NCBI GenBank assembly: GCA_950295325.1
Contig: OX485807.1
Coordinates: 25,641,666-25,705,665 of the forward strand
Direction of reading: 5' to 3'
DNA: 64,000 nucleotides
DNA from: Polytrichum commune
Taxonomy: Eukaryota > Streptophyta > Polytrichopsida > Polytrichales > Polytrichaceae
This document shows, piece after piece, positions 22,511 through 34,689 of the stretch. Numbering within the stretch: position 1 is the stretch's first letter; every line of letters starts with the position of its first letter. The notes under the pieces are model-generated. The model was not told where the DNA came from. It did not search any database and worked only from the letters and a program-made list of their open reading frames with translations. The position numbers were made by a program, and so were the translations under genes.

Positions 22511-23246
22511 GCATCCAGGATCCTTTCGAGTGCTTCTTTCCGATAAACAAAATCACGGGTATACTCAATCTCGCGTTGACTAAGTCGAGCCGTTGGTACG
22601 TTGTTATTAGCATCGTATGTGTCATCCCGGATTCCCGGGCAGCCTTGGGTAATGAGTTGAGGATATTTTTGAAAACCTTATTTTAAATAAGGATGATCAC
22701 GTTGATCAATGAAGTTCACAAAATTCTCCAATGTTCTCTAGCAATTAAACGTTTTCAGCCGTAAAATGTTCTCCAATGTTAACGCAGTTCCAAACCAATT
22801 GAGCACTGGATTCACAGGAAAATGTTTATTTATTGTGTGTACTATTCAATGCGCTAATAATGTCACATTTATATAGGCCTAAAAACAAGAGTTTCTGTTT
22901 CTTCAATTATCTCATTCAAGCTTCATTGATTGTTTGTGGAGACTGGAGAGGTCCTGCTTATGTTTGCAGATTTGCAATTAAAGTGCAGGCACCTGTGATG
23001 TTGTTGTTATTGATTGCTACTATTCCATCATTCAATGTGGAATCAGGGGCTTTGTGCGGACCTAAACCTTAAACCTTAAATAGAACGGATACTTCAGGAA
23101 CTCGCTAGTGAATATTTGTGCAATTGGCAGTCCTCCGAGTACTCTTCCATGTAGGATATGATTTTCTGGGGATCGTCTATGGAATTCCAAGTTCGACCAT
23201 TTTCTTGTTAGGAAACGACGAGCTAACATCCTCGTTGTTGAAGCTA
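22511..23246. other. Stretch between repeat copies; no gene seen
   Basis: Nothing beyond short unassigned frames is visible between the triple repeat and its detached fragment. Confidence 0.4.
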
Positions 23247-23347
23247 CTGGGAGATGCACACATGATCACGATGACGAACGCAATTTTGAGTCTTGAATGA
23301 CATTGGCCAAGTGTGAGCTCAACCCTCTAAGAAGTGCTGAGTGATCA
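23247..23347. repeat. Detached fragment of the ~225-bp tandem unit
   Basis: The stretch CACATGATCACGATGACGAA through CTAAGAAGTGCTGAGTGATCATG repeats the last ~100 bases of the 21838-22510 unit, with several substitutions. It shows that the array was once longer or was partly copied 750 bases away. Confidence 0.8.
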
Positions 23348-23371
23348 TGTGTATGTAATTATTAGCACTAC

Positions 23372-23769
23372 ATCGGGCCACTTCACACATGAGACTGAAG
23401 GCCCGTGACCATTGCACTCCAAGCACTCTCATTGGTGGAAAAGGTGGAGCCGGTCCAAGTTCGCTTCACACTACGCTTGAGGGACCAACGGAATAAGTGA
23501 ATGCAGGAGGGATGTAAAGTCTATGGATTCTTACATGGCATCAAATAGATCATGTTTCATGGACACTTGGACTATTTTCAAAACAAAACTTGGAGACCAT
23601 GGCACTTCGAACACTCACAACCTTTGATTAATTATATCATTATGTGTGAGGACCCTGCATGAATAGAAATTTCTTGTACTTACATTGAACATGAGGGTGT
23701 AAGTCCCCACACTAAATTACTACGGAAGTGTCTTGGGATGGGCTTTGAACACTTTCTTTGGGCTCCTTA
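23372..23769. mobile_element. Harbinger-like element family H2, truncated copy
   Basis: The left end GGGCCACTTCACACATGAGA and the following 300 bases match the nested elements at 58973-59934 (GTGACCATTGCACTCCAAGC, CTCTCATTGGTGG, GATGTAAAGTCTA). The copy lacks the family's right terminal repeat, stopping where another sequence starts at 23770. Confidence 0.7.
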
Positions 23770-24300
23770 GGGGCTGTTTACACCATGGACCATGAAGTTG
23801 TCCCAAGACTCTGTAAAATTTGTGATTGGCTCTTGAACTTGTTCCGGGACCACTTTGGTTTACACCAAGGGAATAATGTTTGTAACCATGCATGCGAGGT
23901 CTACATCATAGCCAATCTTTACAAATCCTACTAAAAATTAGTTTTGAAGGCAATTGGCGGGTAACTTAAAAACTCAAAAGGTTTTCAACTTACAAAAATT
24001 TGATACTGTAGGATGCAACCTATGCCATGAGGGAAATAGCCTATGCCCTTTTAAAGAGGTAGGCAATTAACCTCAATAACTTCAAAAACTTTTCGGACAC
24101 TGGTCTACATCATCCACTAACATGGTCCAACAGGTTTTTTAGTGGGAGAGGCAAAAGAGGTGCTCTGGCAAAAAAACAAGGTAGAAGCTCAATGACAGAG
24201 AAATGTTGTTGTAATGATTTCAAAAACTTGGATCATGCAAGTTGGACCATCAAGTCGGACTATTGAAAAAAAGCCATCTTCCACAGTCTGACTTCGGCCC
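23770..24300. mobile_element. Possible further GGG-ended element inserted in the H2 copy
   Basis: TTA flanks both sides (23767-23769 and 24301-24303). The left end reads GGGGCTGTTTACACCATGG and the right end, reversed, GGGCCGAAGTCAGACTGTGG, so the terminal match is only partial. The location exactly where the H2 copy breaks off supports an insertion. No coding content. Confidence 0.35.
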
Positions 24301-24703
24301 TTAGTGCCCCATATTCCAAAAAGAATTAGTGAAAGGGAAAAACATGTGCAACATGTGCATAATTATTTGTTTGTTGGAATTAACATATGGTCAACTTTTT
24401 AGTTTAATGCATATTGCAAGTGAAGGAGACAGTGAAGGAACAACTTGAGATTATTGTAAGTTGTTGGTGCTTCCAACTTCTATTTTTGTGATTGTGTGAA
24501 TTTTGATTATTTTTGTATACATGGTACACTATGATGAAGCATTTGAGGAAGTCTTCCCTTCGGTTTACTAGAGATAATGCAACATGATGAGAATAGATAC
24601 AAAGATGTGACTTAATGAGATTCTTCAATTACAATTAGAGAATGATTCTATGATGTGTAATATAGAAAGATAAGTTCTGTGGCAATTATTAGGAGAGAAG
24701 CAT

Positions 24704-24930
24704 GGAGAGAGGGAATTTATCGCATACGAGTGTACCTCTTATCCATCCAAACATAAAAAACACTTCACCTCTTACAGGTTTGTGGTTTGAAATGATTTGG
24801 GCTAGAATATTATGGGGTTTTTGAAGCAAATTCCAGCGTCCAATCAACTAAATGGAGTAACCTTTCGGTTGCATACTTTTTAAAGGCTTTTTATGTTGGA
24901 TGAATGAGAGGTATTGCATAGATGAACTCT
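24704..24930. mobile_element. Miniature element family G, copy 1
   Basis: The left end is GGAGAGAGGGAATTTATCGC followed by ATACGAGTGTACCTCTTATCC and CATCCAA. The right end carries the inverted form TTATGTTGGATGAATGAGAGG. The same paired ends occur at 28524-28750 and 59989-60237. Confidence 0.65.
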
Positions 24931-26425
24931 AATTGTGGCTAGGTTTGAAGATAGGTATATGCAAAGATGCAACATTGTAAGCGGAAAGGATGGGGAAGGT
25001 GATGGTGCATGGAACATCAAATGTATGGGAAGCCTCAAAACATTGCCTCCAATTAGTCGAAAACGTTTCTTGCACTCTTAAATGTATTACATATCATTTT
25101 TGATCTCATGACAAAAGTAAAGTATTTCCCAACCACTTGGCTCAAGTACACATAGAATTCCTCTTGAAGGGGACTCCTCTCTTATATGTGTGCACACAAT
25201 CAAATGTTCATCTCAACCATCTACATGTTGCAGTGGCTAAGCCAAATGGAAGTCATTGTTCATCTACTATCACTATGTGGAACGATGGACATGTTGGTTT
25301 AGTGTTTAAACCATTTTAACCCCATTTAGGGTTTAACCCAATTTAGCAACCCACATCATATATTTGGACCACATTGGCATAGTATTGGGCCTTTTGAAGC
25401 CTACTTTTGAGTTTACGAAATCAACTTGATCTGGACAGTCCCATGGCTTCATGCATGAAGAAGTGCAAAAAGAACTCCTAAATGATCATTTAAGATGAAC
25501 GAGAATTTCCCACTTTGGCAATGAACAAGATATGCATCCGAACTCCCAAAATTGTAAGTGAAATGGCTACGGCTTGGATTTGGGTTTTGCTTGTCATCAC
25601 GTATGAAATGCGTGTTTTGACATCCTATGAGAAGTGGGTGCAAAGGAAAAAAATGCATGTTTTAGACCCACTTAATCTAGTCTTTGCTTGCATATATGTG
25701 CATAGGTACAACTCTTTCGAATCAAAAGTTGCGATCACTTCTTAGATGCAACTCGATAATATACATTTATATGCAGCTCAATAGTACGTTTATGTTTATT
25801 TTGCACGAAGCTACATAACGAGCTTTGTTAAGGAGGATCTGATAAGATCATGGAGCATATTGTAGGTTCTAGGGGGCGGGTGGGCTCATGCCTTCTCTCC
25901 CTACCCAAGAGTTTTCTTTAGAACTCGTTCTTTCCCTTAAATCTCAAAGGCCGAAGCATGATCCCACCAATCCCATTCATTGCCTACCATGTTGGCCAAA
26001 TGGTTGAAATTCAATAAGTTGCCTCAATTTCATGTGTAAAAGTAGTAAATGAACATGAATACACGGATTTCGTGAAACTTCAAGTGTTACATGCCTCACA
26101 AGCTTGGAAGTAAAATAAAATTAGAAAAAACAACACAACAATGCCATTAGTGAGAGTAATGTATTATTGAAAATGGCTCTCATGGATTATGAACATGAGT
26201 TTGATTATTTTAAAGTAATTTACTATTTACATAATCTGAGTTAAAGAAATAGGTATAAGATTGCACTAGTTTTTCACAGAACAATGCCTTCATCCAAAGA
26301 ATTTGTTGTTAATCAATTCATCATTTCAGGTTATTTGGCAACAAAGTTAGTTCGACACCATAATTTGGTACTTTATCTATTGTCGAACGGCCTTTATTAT
26401 TATAAAGTTTCAGATTCTGAGTGAT
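24931..26425. other. Intergenic stretch with dispersed repeat pieces
   Basis: The part 25440-25690 resembles 31530-32240 and 52250-53040: shared themes are 'CACTTTGGTAATGAACAAGAT', 'ATGAGAAGTGGG' and 'TTTAGACCCA'. This is an old dispersed repeat. No gene is recognised. Confidence 0.45.
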
Positions 26426-26427
26426 TC

Positions 26428-26600
26428 TCAAGCTGTTCGTGGAGACTCCCTAGTAATACACACTCCCAAATAGAGAAGGGAACTCATATGCAGTGAAGTT
26501 GTAAAGAGGACACTCTGACACAAACTGTGCCTCATTTTCGAGCAAAGTGTAAGAACAAAAGTGACATGATATGTTATCTCCAGACATTGGGATGGACGAT
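26428..26600 (-). mobile_element. LINE 3' fragment with a CCHC-like motif
   Basis: On the minus strand, one frame reads CHFCSYTLLENEAQFVSECP followed by LYNFTAYEFPSLF. This follows the C-x2-C...E-x2-F/H-x4-C-P pattern at the end of many plant and animal non-LTR reverse transcriptase ORFs. No reverse transcriptase domain remains beside it. Confidence 0.5.
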
Positions 26601-26929
26601 CACCGACCAGTTTCAATGACAAGTCTATGATTTTGAAGTGCGGTAATGAAAGAAGCCATGGGGTGGAATTTTAACACTGCCCGTGTGGTCGAAAAACCGA
26701 ACTCCGAAATTCCAATTCGTGTATGTGGCATCTCGCATTCATGGTGAGTAGTGGTGGGCTCTAAATGTAATGTGATGTAGGTAACCGAATTCTTAGTAAC
26801 TCGGAAAACGGGCCCAACTTTTTCTGAATCATTCATTACAACGATTCTTTTGGGAAGCTTCGGAGAAGTCATGTGCTGCTGCTGCTGCTTCGTAGCCTTG
26901 AATACCACGACAGCCTGAAAATCATGAAG
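26600..26929 (-). CDS. Unassigned open frame, possible exon
   Basis: A frame on the minus strand opens after a plausible acceptor (TGATTTTCAG, at about 26930) and runs to a stop at 26600. It includes VVVFKATKQQQQ, encoded by a CTG/CAG microsatellite, then SPKLPKRIVVMNDSEKVGP and FGFSTTRAVLKFHP. I recognise no family. It sits directly upstream, on the same strand, of the LINE fragment at 26428-26600, so it could be part of a decayed element instead of a host exon. Confidence 0.25.
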   Translation of the reverse strand, partial: LHDFQAVVVFKATKQQQQHMTSPKLPKRIVVMNDSEKVGPVFRVTKNSVTYITLHLEPTTTHHECEMPHTRIGISEFGFSTTRAVLKFHPMASFITALQNHRLVIETGR

Positions 26930-27029
26930 ACCTTTTCAAATCTAATTAATTAGCAGCGAGTCTTGCTTGCTTGCTTGCATACATCTTTGCATACACTCAA
27001 CCGTAACAGAAACATACGGGGAAAATTGT

Positions 27030-27620
27030 TTATTGGCTCTGTCTGTAGGACAGAGACTATGCATCAACTTCTTCGTTTCAAGAGCAAATTTCCTAACCAC
27101 TTTGTGTTCACACTTGGACGTTACTTGTCCTTGTTATTTTTGGTCCACTTTATGTAATGTGGATGTTATCTATAGTTTATTGGCTCTGTCTATAGGACAC
27201 AAACTATGCATCAACTTCTTCGTTTCAAGAGCAAATTTCCTAACCACTTTGCGTTCACACTTGGACGTTACTTGTTCTTGTTATTTTTGGTCCACTTTAT
27301 TTAATGTGGATGTTAACTAAAATTATATATATGTGTGTATATATAACACTACAATTGCTTCCTAAAATGCATTGAAAGAAATCTAGTTAACTATAGTTAT
27401 TTCGGCAGTTCTTGATTATGTATTCTAAAAATTTCGGGTAATAAATGGGTAGCTTCAATTCTTGACCTGCATTTGAGAAGAAGGTGCACAAAATCCAAGA
27501 AAAGTTTGGTATAGTAAATAGCCATGGATTGGCATGAGCAAAGTGAACAATTATAATTGTAGTCTCTCATAGTAAAGGACAGAGCCTCACGGTTCTACCG
27601 TTTTCTTGTTTTAAAAACAG
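27030..27620 (+). repeat. Dispersed repeat D, copy 2, with a partial internal duplication
   Basis: The copy matches 8745-9165. Its first ~150 bases (TTGGCTCTGTCTGTAGGACA through CCACTTTATGTAATGTGGAT) are present twice in tandem, at about 27032 and 27178. The remainder then follows once, ending AGCCTCACGGTTCTACCG and a TTTTCTTGTTTT stretch. Confidence 0.75.
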
Positions 27621-28520
27621 AAAAAACAGAAAAAACCAAAGAGTTGTAGGGTGGATTGAGGGGTTCAATATCAATATTTGTCAAACAAGTTTGCTTACTA
27701 AATCATCGTGCAAAGTGTTTCAACGTTCTACGTCCACCTTGGGACTCGCGAATCTTCATCACATCTTGAAGGAAGACAATGTATGATTCCTGCCATGTAA
27801 AACGGAGGCCTCGCTCTACGTCAACACTATATATGATGCACCTTCTGTGCAATTTTGTGTTTATTTTGTTTGGAGACAAGCTCAATTGCTAAGAAAAATG
27901 GGTGCAATCGTAAGAGGCAAAGAAACCCAAAACCAGGGCTCCCAAGCCAAGCTAAAAAGGTCACCATTATCACAAGCATCGTAACATTATTTAGTTGTTA
28001 TCAACCGCTCCGTTCTAATAACATTAGTACATTGCTTCACCCGAGTTTTTTGACCCGAATCTACCGGTGTAGTGCTTTGTTGTGAGAATAAATAGAAAGC
28101 ATAATTTTGAATAGGATCTGGTTTATTCCCGACCCCATCCAATGTATAGACTCATTTGAATAATATTATGATGGCCACTCCCATGTCACGTATGCAATTA
28201 CTTCTATGACAAACCAAATGACTTCAAAAATTTCAAGCATATTGTGATGAGCAATAGGAGGAGCTTTCCTAAGTTCCGACAAACCAAATTTTTCAAAGCT
28301 ATTATGATGAACAAAAGGAGGAGCTTTGGTAAGCTCCTCCAAAGTCCTTTGTCACTCAAGCCTACCAAAGGCAATCAAGTCTCTCAAATAACATGATGAA
28401 GTTTTGGAAGAGCTCAATTATCCTAGTTATCAATCACTAAGTCAACTTTCTCTACAAATAATACAAAGAATGAGATTATCAAAATAACAAAAATCTACTC
28501 AAACTTCCTCAAATCCCCAT
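27621..28520. other. Intergenic stretch; no gene seen
   Basis: Around 28225-28350 a ~70-base phrase ('GATGAACAAAAGGAGGAGCTTTGG') is repeated in tandem with changes. Nothing else is recognisable. Confidence 0.4.
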
Positions 28521-28523
28521 CAA

Positions 28524-28750
28524 GGGAGAGGAAACTATTGCATATGAGCATACCGCTCATTCATCCAACATGAAAGCTTTGAAATGTTATGCATCCTAGA
28601 GGTCACTACATTAGTTGATTTGACACCATAATTAGTTTAGAAGACCCTGAATTAATCTAAATCAAGTCATTTGAGATGAATTGGCCACGAGCCTACAGGA
28701 GGTCAAGTTTATATGTTGTATGGATGAGAGGTAAGCTCGTATGCGATTTT
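28524..28750. mobile_element. Miniature element family G, copy 2
   Basis: The left end GGGAGAGGAAACTATTGCAT, followed by ATGAGCATACCGCTCATTC, pairs with the right end TTGTATGGATGAGAGGTAAGC followed by TCGTATGCG. Copies at 24704 and 59989 share the layout. Confidence 0.6.
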
Positions 28751-28852
28751 TTTTTATCAAAGAGACACTGAAGCATATTGAAAGAAAAACACAAAACACG
28801 ATTGGAGGGTTTCGAGACTACTTGAGGTAGACACCCCCCCCCAGCAACCCTC

Positions 28853-29260
28853 CACGGGTAGATCACTCCATTGTCAAGTTGAACACCACGTGCGACCAAA
28901 AAAAATCTTCTTTTGGTAAGTTGCACCACCAAAATGGGTCAAAATTTTATCAAATTTTTTTCATGAGTAGATATACACAGTACCTATGACATAGGTAAAA
29001 GTGGTAACTAAATTTGATGATTTTTTTTTTCATAAAACATACCGTTTCTAACTAGAATGACACATAATTGAACTAAAATATTTATTAAAAAAATAAAGAT
29101 GACTAAAAATTTCAAAAAAGTATACAAAAGATACTATCAATGGTTATGTATATGTAGAAAAAATATCATAAATTTTAAAATTATATATGGCATGTAATAT
29201 AGGGATAGCAAACTTTGTCCGCACGTGGTGTCAACTTGATAATGAAGTGACCTCCCCGTG
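28853..29260. mobile_element. CACGGG-ended element (family T), copy 1, 8-bp target duplication
   Basis: The 408-bp element starts CACGGGTAGATCACTCCATT and, reversed from the right, CACGGGGAGGTCACTTCATT. The inverted ends continue through GTCAAGTTGAACACCACGTG. Perfect 8-bp duplications CAACCCTC flank it (28845-28852 and 29261-29268). The interior is AT-rich and 80-90% similar by eye to the element at 51588-51998. It encodes nothing. Confidence 0.88.
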
Positions 29261-29268
29261 CAACCCTC

Positions 29269-32200
29269 ATTCCGTTACTTTCCTTATTGGGACACCCAAA
29301 TTTGAACTAGTGTGTGCTTTGTTGTGGCTTCAAGAAACAATGCCAATTGAGAGAGAGCTGGGTTTTTCTTGCTTATAGCCATGCTTACTGTCAAGCTTAG
29401 TCTTTGTGCAATACATCCTCTTATCAAGAGGCCATACCATTCCTTTACATATTCATGTACCTTACAAAACTTGGGTGGGTGGGTGGGATCATTTCCCATG
29501 GCTATTCCCTTGCATACCAAACCACTTACCATGGTCATTGTCATTTCTTGGTAAATCTCTAAAAAAGTAAACCACCATAAGTAAACCACTTACTAAGGTT
29601 TTACCTTTGTACCCTTAATGTAAAGTAATGTCCTTCATATCCAAAGTATGTCAACTTCTAGTACAAACCTTGTCTACTACTACTTCAAAGGTCCTATCAT
29701 TACTTAATATATTGCCTAACATTCCTCATGATTAAAGAATGTCTAAGCTCTATGCACACACTATTTTTTGACAAAAATTGGTATGCAAAACCCAAAGATG
29801 CTGTCAAGTTTGTGAAGGGTTTGCCTCACCTGTGCCCCTACCACCAACCAAATCCAAAGAGAGGGTTAGTAACGTACACGAGGTGAATAACAACATAACC
29901 CAATTGTTATCTATGTCACACAATAATGCACAGCATGAACATACGTTTGCAACCAAGAATACACATACTTTCATGGAGTACTCTACATGTTCCTTAGCCA
30001 TTTGAACCTTGTGCATCCGAGGTTAGAGTTGAATTACATACACCTCCCAGATTGCACCACTTAAGCTAAGCTCAAAAGTTACTTAGGGTAAACAGCCACC
30101 GCGGTTTAGCCTTTGAAAGGAGGTCCTTGTGATCTCACTCTCTTAATATAGAATTAGGTAGTCCTTCATGGCCATAGATGCAGATGCTCTGATCTATGGT
30201 GAAAACTCGTTAGTTGAGACTACCCTAACCCTAAAGTAACTTTACCCTGGGTTTAGCATTAGTAACTAGTTTAGTTCATTTACGGTTAGGACAATACAAA
30301 GTAGAGGGAGAGTTGTATTTTTCAGAGCTTTTTTCAAAGCTTGATCTTCCTCTTTTCAGAGGCCCTTTCCTTTCTATTCTTCAACAAAATAAAGCAAGGG
30401 TGGGTGGGTGGGATTTTCATTCAACACAAATATGTTTTCTTATCAAGTCATAGTACTTATCAATGTAACTATGCTTGTGTTGCTAAGTTTTGTATAACAT
30501 GGAATAACTTGCAATAACTTGCATTCTCAAGGAGGAACATGTATCCTCACCATCATGCTTCCTTCAAATCAAATCAACTCAAATCATTTTGAAACCCTAG
30601 CTGTGAGGTATAAGTGGTCAGAATGTAATGATATGCTCATCACATGACTTTGTATATAGTAGCATAGTCTGGAATAGAATCTAACAATGCAATGCATTGT
30701 GCTTGGTAGTCAATGTAACTAATGTTACTAATGTTACCAATGTTACCATCAAGTAATAGGTTGAGTATGTAAGATGTAAGCTTACATATATGTATCCATA
30801 CTATCTCAACTACTTTGTAGTGTTTGTGTGCTAATCAAAATACTATTTCAAAGCAGTAAATAAGCTTTTCATACTTATCACATAATAAGGTGAAAGAGTA
30901 TTCAAACTTGAACAATGTACTATTGTTGGTGTAGAAAATGTGAAGAGCTAGCCTCACCTGCACCCGTGCCAACCCATAGATACAAATGTGTGTTAGAAAG
31001 GCGTGTGTCAGGTGTCTTCAGCTAAGCTCAGTTGCTATCCATGTCACACGTTAACCTCACCTGTCAAGTCCATTGATAGTTTACAACATCAATACTCATT
31101 ACAAATCAATGAGTATACTTACCTGCTATTTTGCCATGTTGTGTAACTTGATAGTAACAATCTTTAGTACACCAAATGTCAGTTTTTTCATCTCCCCTCC
31201 AACCTTGTTCTCACACTCAAAGTTAAGCGTTTTCCTTCACGCATGTAAAAGAGTTTTCACATGGAGGAATGAGAAGCTTAAGTATTGGTGTGGTCAAGCA
31301 AAGAGGTTGTTTTAGGTCACAGAAACCCTAAAAATGCGGAGTATGGTAACTATTCTTTACCATAGTAATTTAACCCATGGTTAAGTTTAGTTCAGCCTTT
31401 GAACTGTGGTGTGGATTCCCTTTAGGTGTCTTAGCCCTATTGGAATGCTCATATTAGATTGTCAATAATGTTACTTTTTAATTTAAAGGCAAAATCAAGA
31501 GCAAAGCGGGAGAGAGAGAGAGAGAGAGACGTGCTCAAAATATAATAACCATTCTAAACTCAATAATCAACATAATTGGGGGAAGGAAGGCTACATGACC
31601 ATTAATGAACATTGGAATCTTCACTTTGATAATGAACAAGATGTTCATATGAGCTCCCAAAAAGAGTTACGGCCTTGATCTCGATTTGCTTACCATCTCA
31701 TATTAAGGTAGAAATACCTAAAGCAGTGAATACCACTAGTGGTGCACTAGGCTAGGGGTAGAGTGGTTCTTGTGCGGACCCAAAATGGCTAATTGGAAAA
31801 GTGGTGGCCCGAAAAGGACGCACTGCAAGGTGGGATGCAATGATTGACCGGATAGGTGTTGTTTCACACCACTTGTGATCACTTTTGGGTGCCATTAACT
31901 TAACCGTTTTGCGTGTCTTTGTATGTATAGTAGAATATTTTGATGTTTAGATTAGGGAGACTCTATTGTACAAGTGGGGGGTTTGACTTACTTGCCTCTT
32001 TGAAAAAATGTAACTAATTATTTACAAGGAATAAAATTACAAAAAAAACTTGCGTTCCTCATCATTTCCTCTTCTCCGTCTCTGAAAAAAATTTGCACAA
32101 AATTTCAAGCCTCTTGTTCTAACCGAATCAACTTATTTTCACCGCTTAAAGTACTTCTACCTTAATCACGTGTTTCATATCCTAGGAGAAGTGGGCTAGT

Positions 32201-34689
32201 CGGAAAAAGAGTAACCATTTAAGACCCATCTACCTTGGAGTATGACTCAGCCCTAAAAATAAAAAAGTGAGTCACCGCATTTGCTTCCCAATTACTTCAT
32301 GCTATTCGTCCATGCCTAGAAACTGCTTGATATATATACATATGCATACCCAAGTGGTGGCATTAACTGGCTGTAAAATGATTGGCCGACTTTAAAGACT
32401 GCCCGGGTACACACCAAAATGTAACGCTCTCGTAGGAAAAACCAAAAAAAAAGCACATACCACACTCATTCGGCTCTACAATCATTAGTGTAGGCTTTGC
32501 CAATTTCAAAATTTTAGTCACTAATGTGGTTTTGTAAATAATGATTTATAGTAGAACATCACATTATAATTTTGTATTACAAACAAATTGGTGTATTCTC
32601 CAAGATACCATATGTCGTATTTCAACATGGGTCTAAACTTATTGTACATCAATTACTGTGGAATTCCCAAAACGTAGGGTTTTTACATCCAATGGCGGTG
32701 ATCCAAGCTACTGTCGATATAGTGTCCGATCTTCACTTTCTACAAATTTATTATATTACCCACAAAAGAGTTATAACTGAGCAGTCCTATCGTCTTATGG
32801 GCCAGGATGGATATCTAGGTGTGGTAGTCTTTTCAATCCTCTCATCTCAGTTGGCTCAAAATCAATAGAGTATTCGGTGGAGCCGGTGAACCACACATCA
32901 AGGCGTTTCCAAGCAATCTTGATATTTTTCAAAAACATGGTTCGTTTTGAGAGTGGCGGCAACACACAATGTGCAAGGAGTTGTTGGCAAATTAGTGGTG
33001 TTCTGAAGGCCCTTGTTGACGCCGCAACCAAATGGTAGATACTTTAGTGTGAAGATTCGTCTCACCATGTATCATCAATTATAGTAATCTAGCCTAATTC
33101 GATGGCACTTTATTTTAGTTTCGTTGATTTCCAATTAAAAGGTACAAAATCCTCCCCAATAGTGGGTCATGTTGTTCATTAAAAAAATTAGAAATGCATG
33201 GTAATTATGTGTATTCATTATGGTTTTAATCATCTAAGCTAAAATGATTAGTATTATATTTTCTTACTTTTATTGGGTTTCAAATGGCAATCAAAAGAGG
33301 AATTTAACATGTTGCATGTGTATGAATGCCTGGTATAAGTAAATTTGGCATGAATTCATGATGACATGTTGTATGGATACGAATGCATGGTTTGGTATGA
33401 ATGGTTTGGAGTTAGGCATGAAATTTGGACATGATGAAATGATGTATGTGGATTTCTATCATCAACACCTACGATAGAATTGACATGGATTAATCCTAGA
33501 TGAGGACTACATCTCTTGTTGTAGCATGTTTTAGTTGCATGTATACTGAATACAATACAAATCTAGAGGGATTCTTTGACCAAAGTGCTTCTTAGAGTAT
33601 GTGTTATTGAGATTTTCAATTGATTCTTCTAAATAATCCCTCCTACTAAGTTGTTTTGCAATGTGCTCATCTTGATTGTGCAAAAAATACACTTATATGC
33701 ATTATTAATGTTGGACAAGTTCATATTTACTTAAATCCTAGTTCTATGGGTTTTCACAATGTTGATTACATGTGTGTCCAAAATTGATCAATGGCTCTCA
33801 TGTTCAAAGCATGGTCATTTTAGGCATGAACCTCTAGGGGGTCACGTTTCGATGAGGGTTATATTGAGGTGTAGTTGCCATAGTAGTACATGCCAAGAAG
33901 GTTATATATTATTTTAAGAAAAAAGTTATAACTCCACGCAAGTCCAAATAGTAAGTGACACTAAACACCATAAAAATGTAGTGCAAAGGAGAGGTCATCT
34001 AAAAGAGGATTGTTGTCTTGTGTGTGTGCACATAACCGTTGTCCGTTTCTCAAGCAATCTAAGTGTTGTTGTCATGACTAACCTACTTGGTTGCACTTTC
34101 CATTCTCAAGCATCTAAGCATTCCGGTGTCCCACCTACTTGAGCCTTTATCCATGCAATCGTCCACATGTTGGTTCAACTTTTAGGCTCACTTGCAAGTG
34201 ACCCTTGCTCATGTGGTTCACATGATTAAATAAAGGGACGATCAACATAGGGTCGTTCTTTTCTCAACTTATAGTGCATGTTGTCCATAGAAATTAGAAT
34301 ACCTACAACTCGAGGATTTTCTCAATATTGAATGTGAATTGTACTTGAAGCAACCATTCATGCCACCCCAACGCAAACTCATGTTTTCTTACCTTGCCTC
34401 AATCTTAGACTTACCATTGAAAATGGTTGTGGTCAACTATCCCAATTTCCAGGGATAAAAGAGTATGCCAACTAGTTTTGAAAATACACTTGATAACAAG
34501 GCCCACTTTGTGTTAATTTGTCCCCTCTATAAATCCATTAGAAGGCAAACCAATATATTCTAAATGTCAAACATGAACTCACTTGTATGCAAGGCGAGAC
34601 CTACACTTCATCAGATGAATACGCTCAAGCTTGGTTGCACTTGAGATTATGCACAACTCAATCAATCTTCTCAAAAAAAAAAACAAAAA
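29269..34689. other. Long AT-rich intergenic stretch; no gene seen
   Basis: Two stretches (29800-30000 and 30930-31060) share themes such as GCCTCACCTG...CCC and CTATCCATGTCACAC, so an old repeat is present twice. An AG microsatellite lies at about 31511-31529. The part 31530-31720 belongs to the dispersed repeat also seen at 25440 and 52250. Frames at 32572-32868 (+) and 32795-33031 (-) are the longest in a slightly GC-richer patch but match nothing I know. Confidence 0.4.

Noticed and set aside
22056-22625. 189-codon repeat-bearing frame, minus strand
   Set aside because: It stays open because a 225-bp unit is repeated; no family match and no start or promoter context. Kept only as a repeat finding.
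32572-33031. Frames on both strands in a slightly GC-richer patch
   Set aside because: No motif could be recognised on either strand and no splice pattern was convincing.
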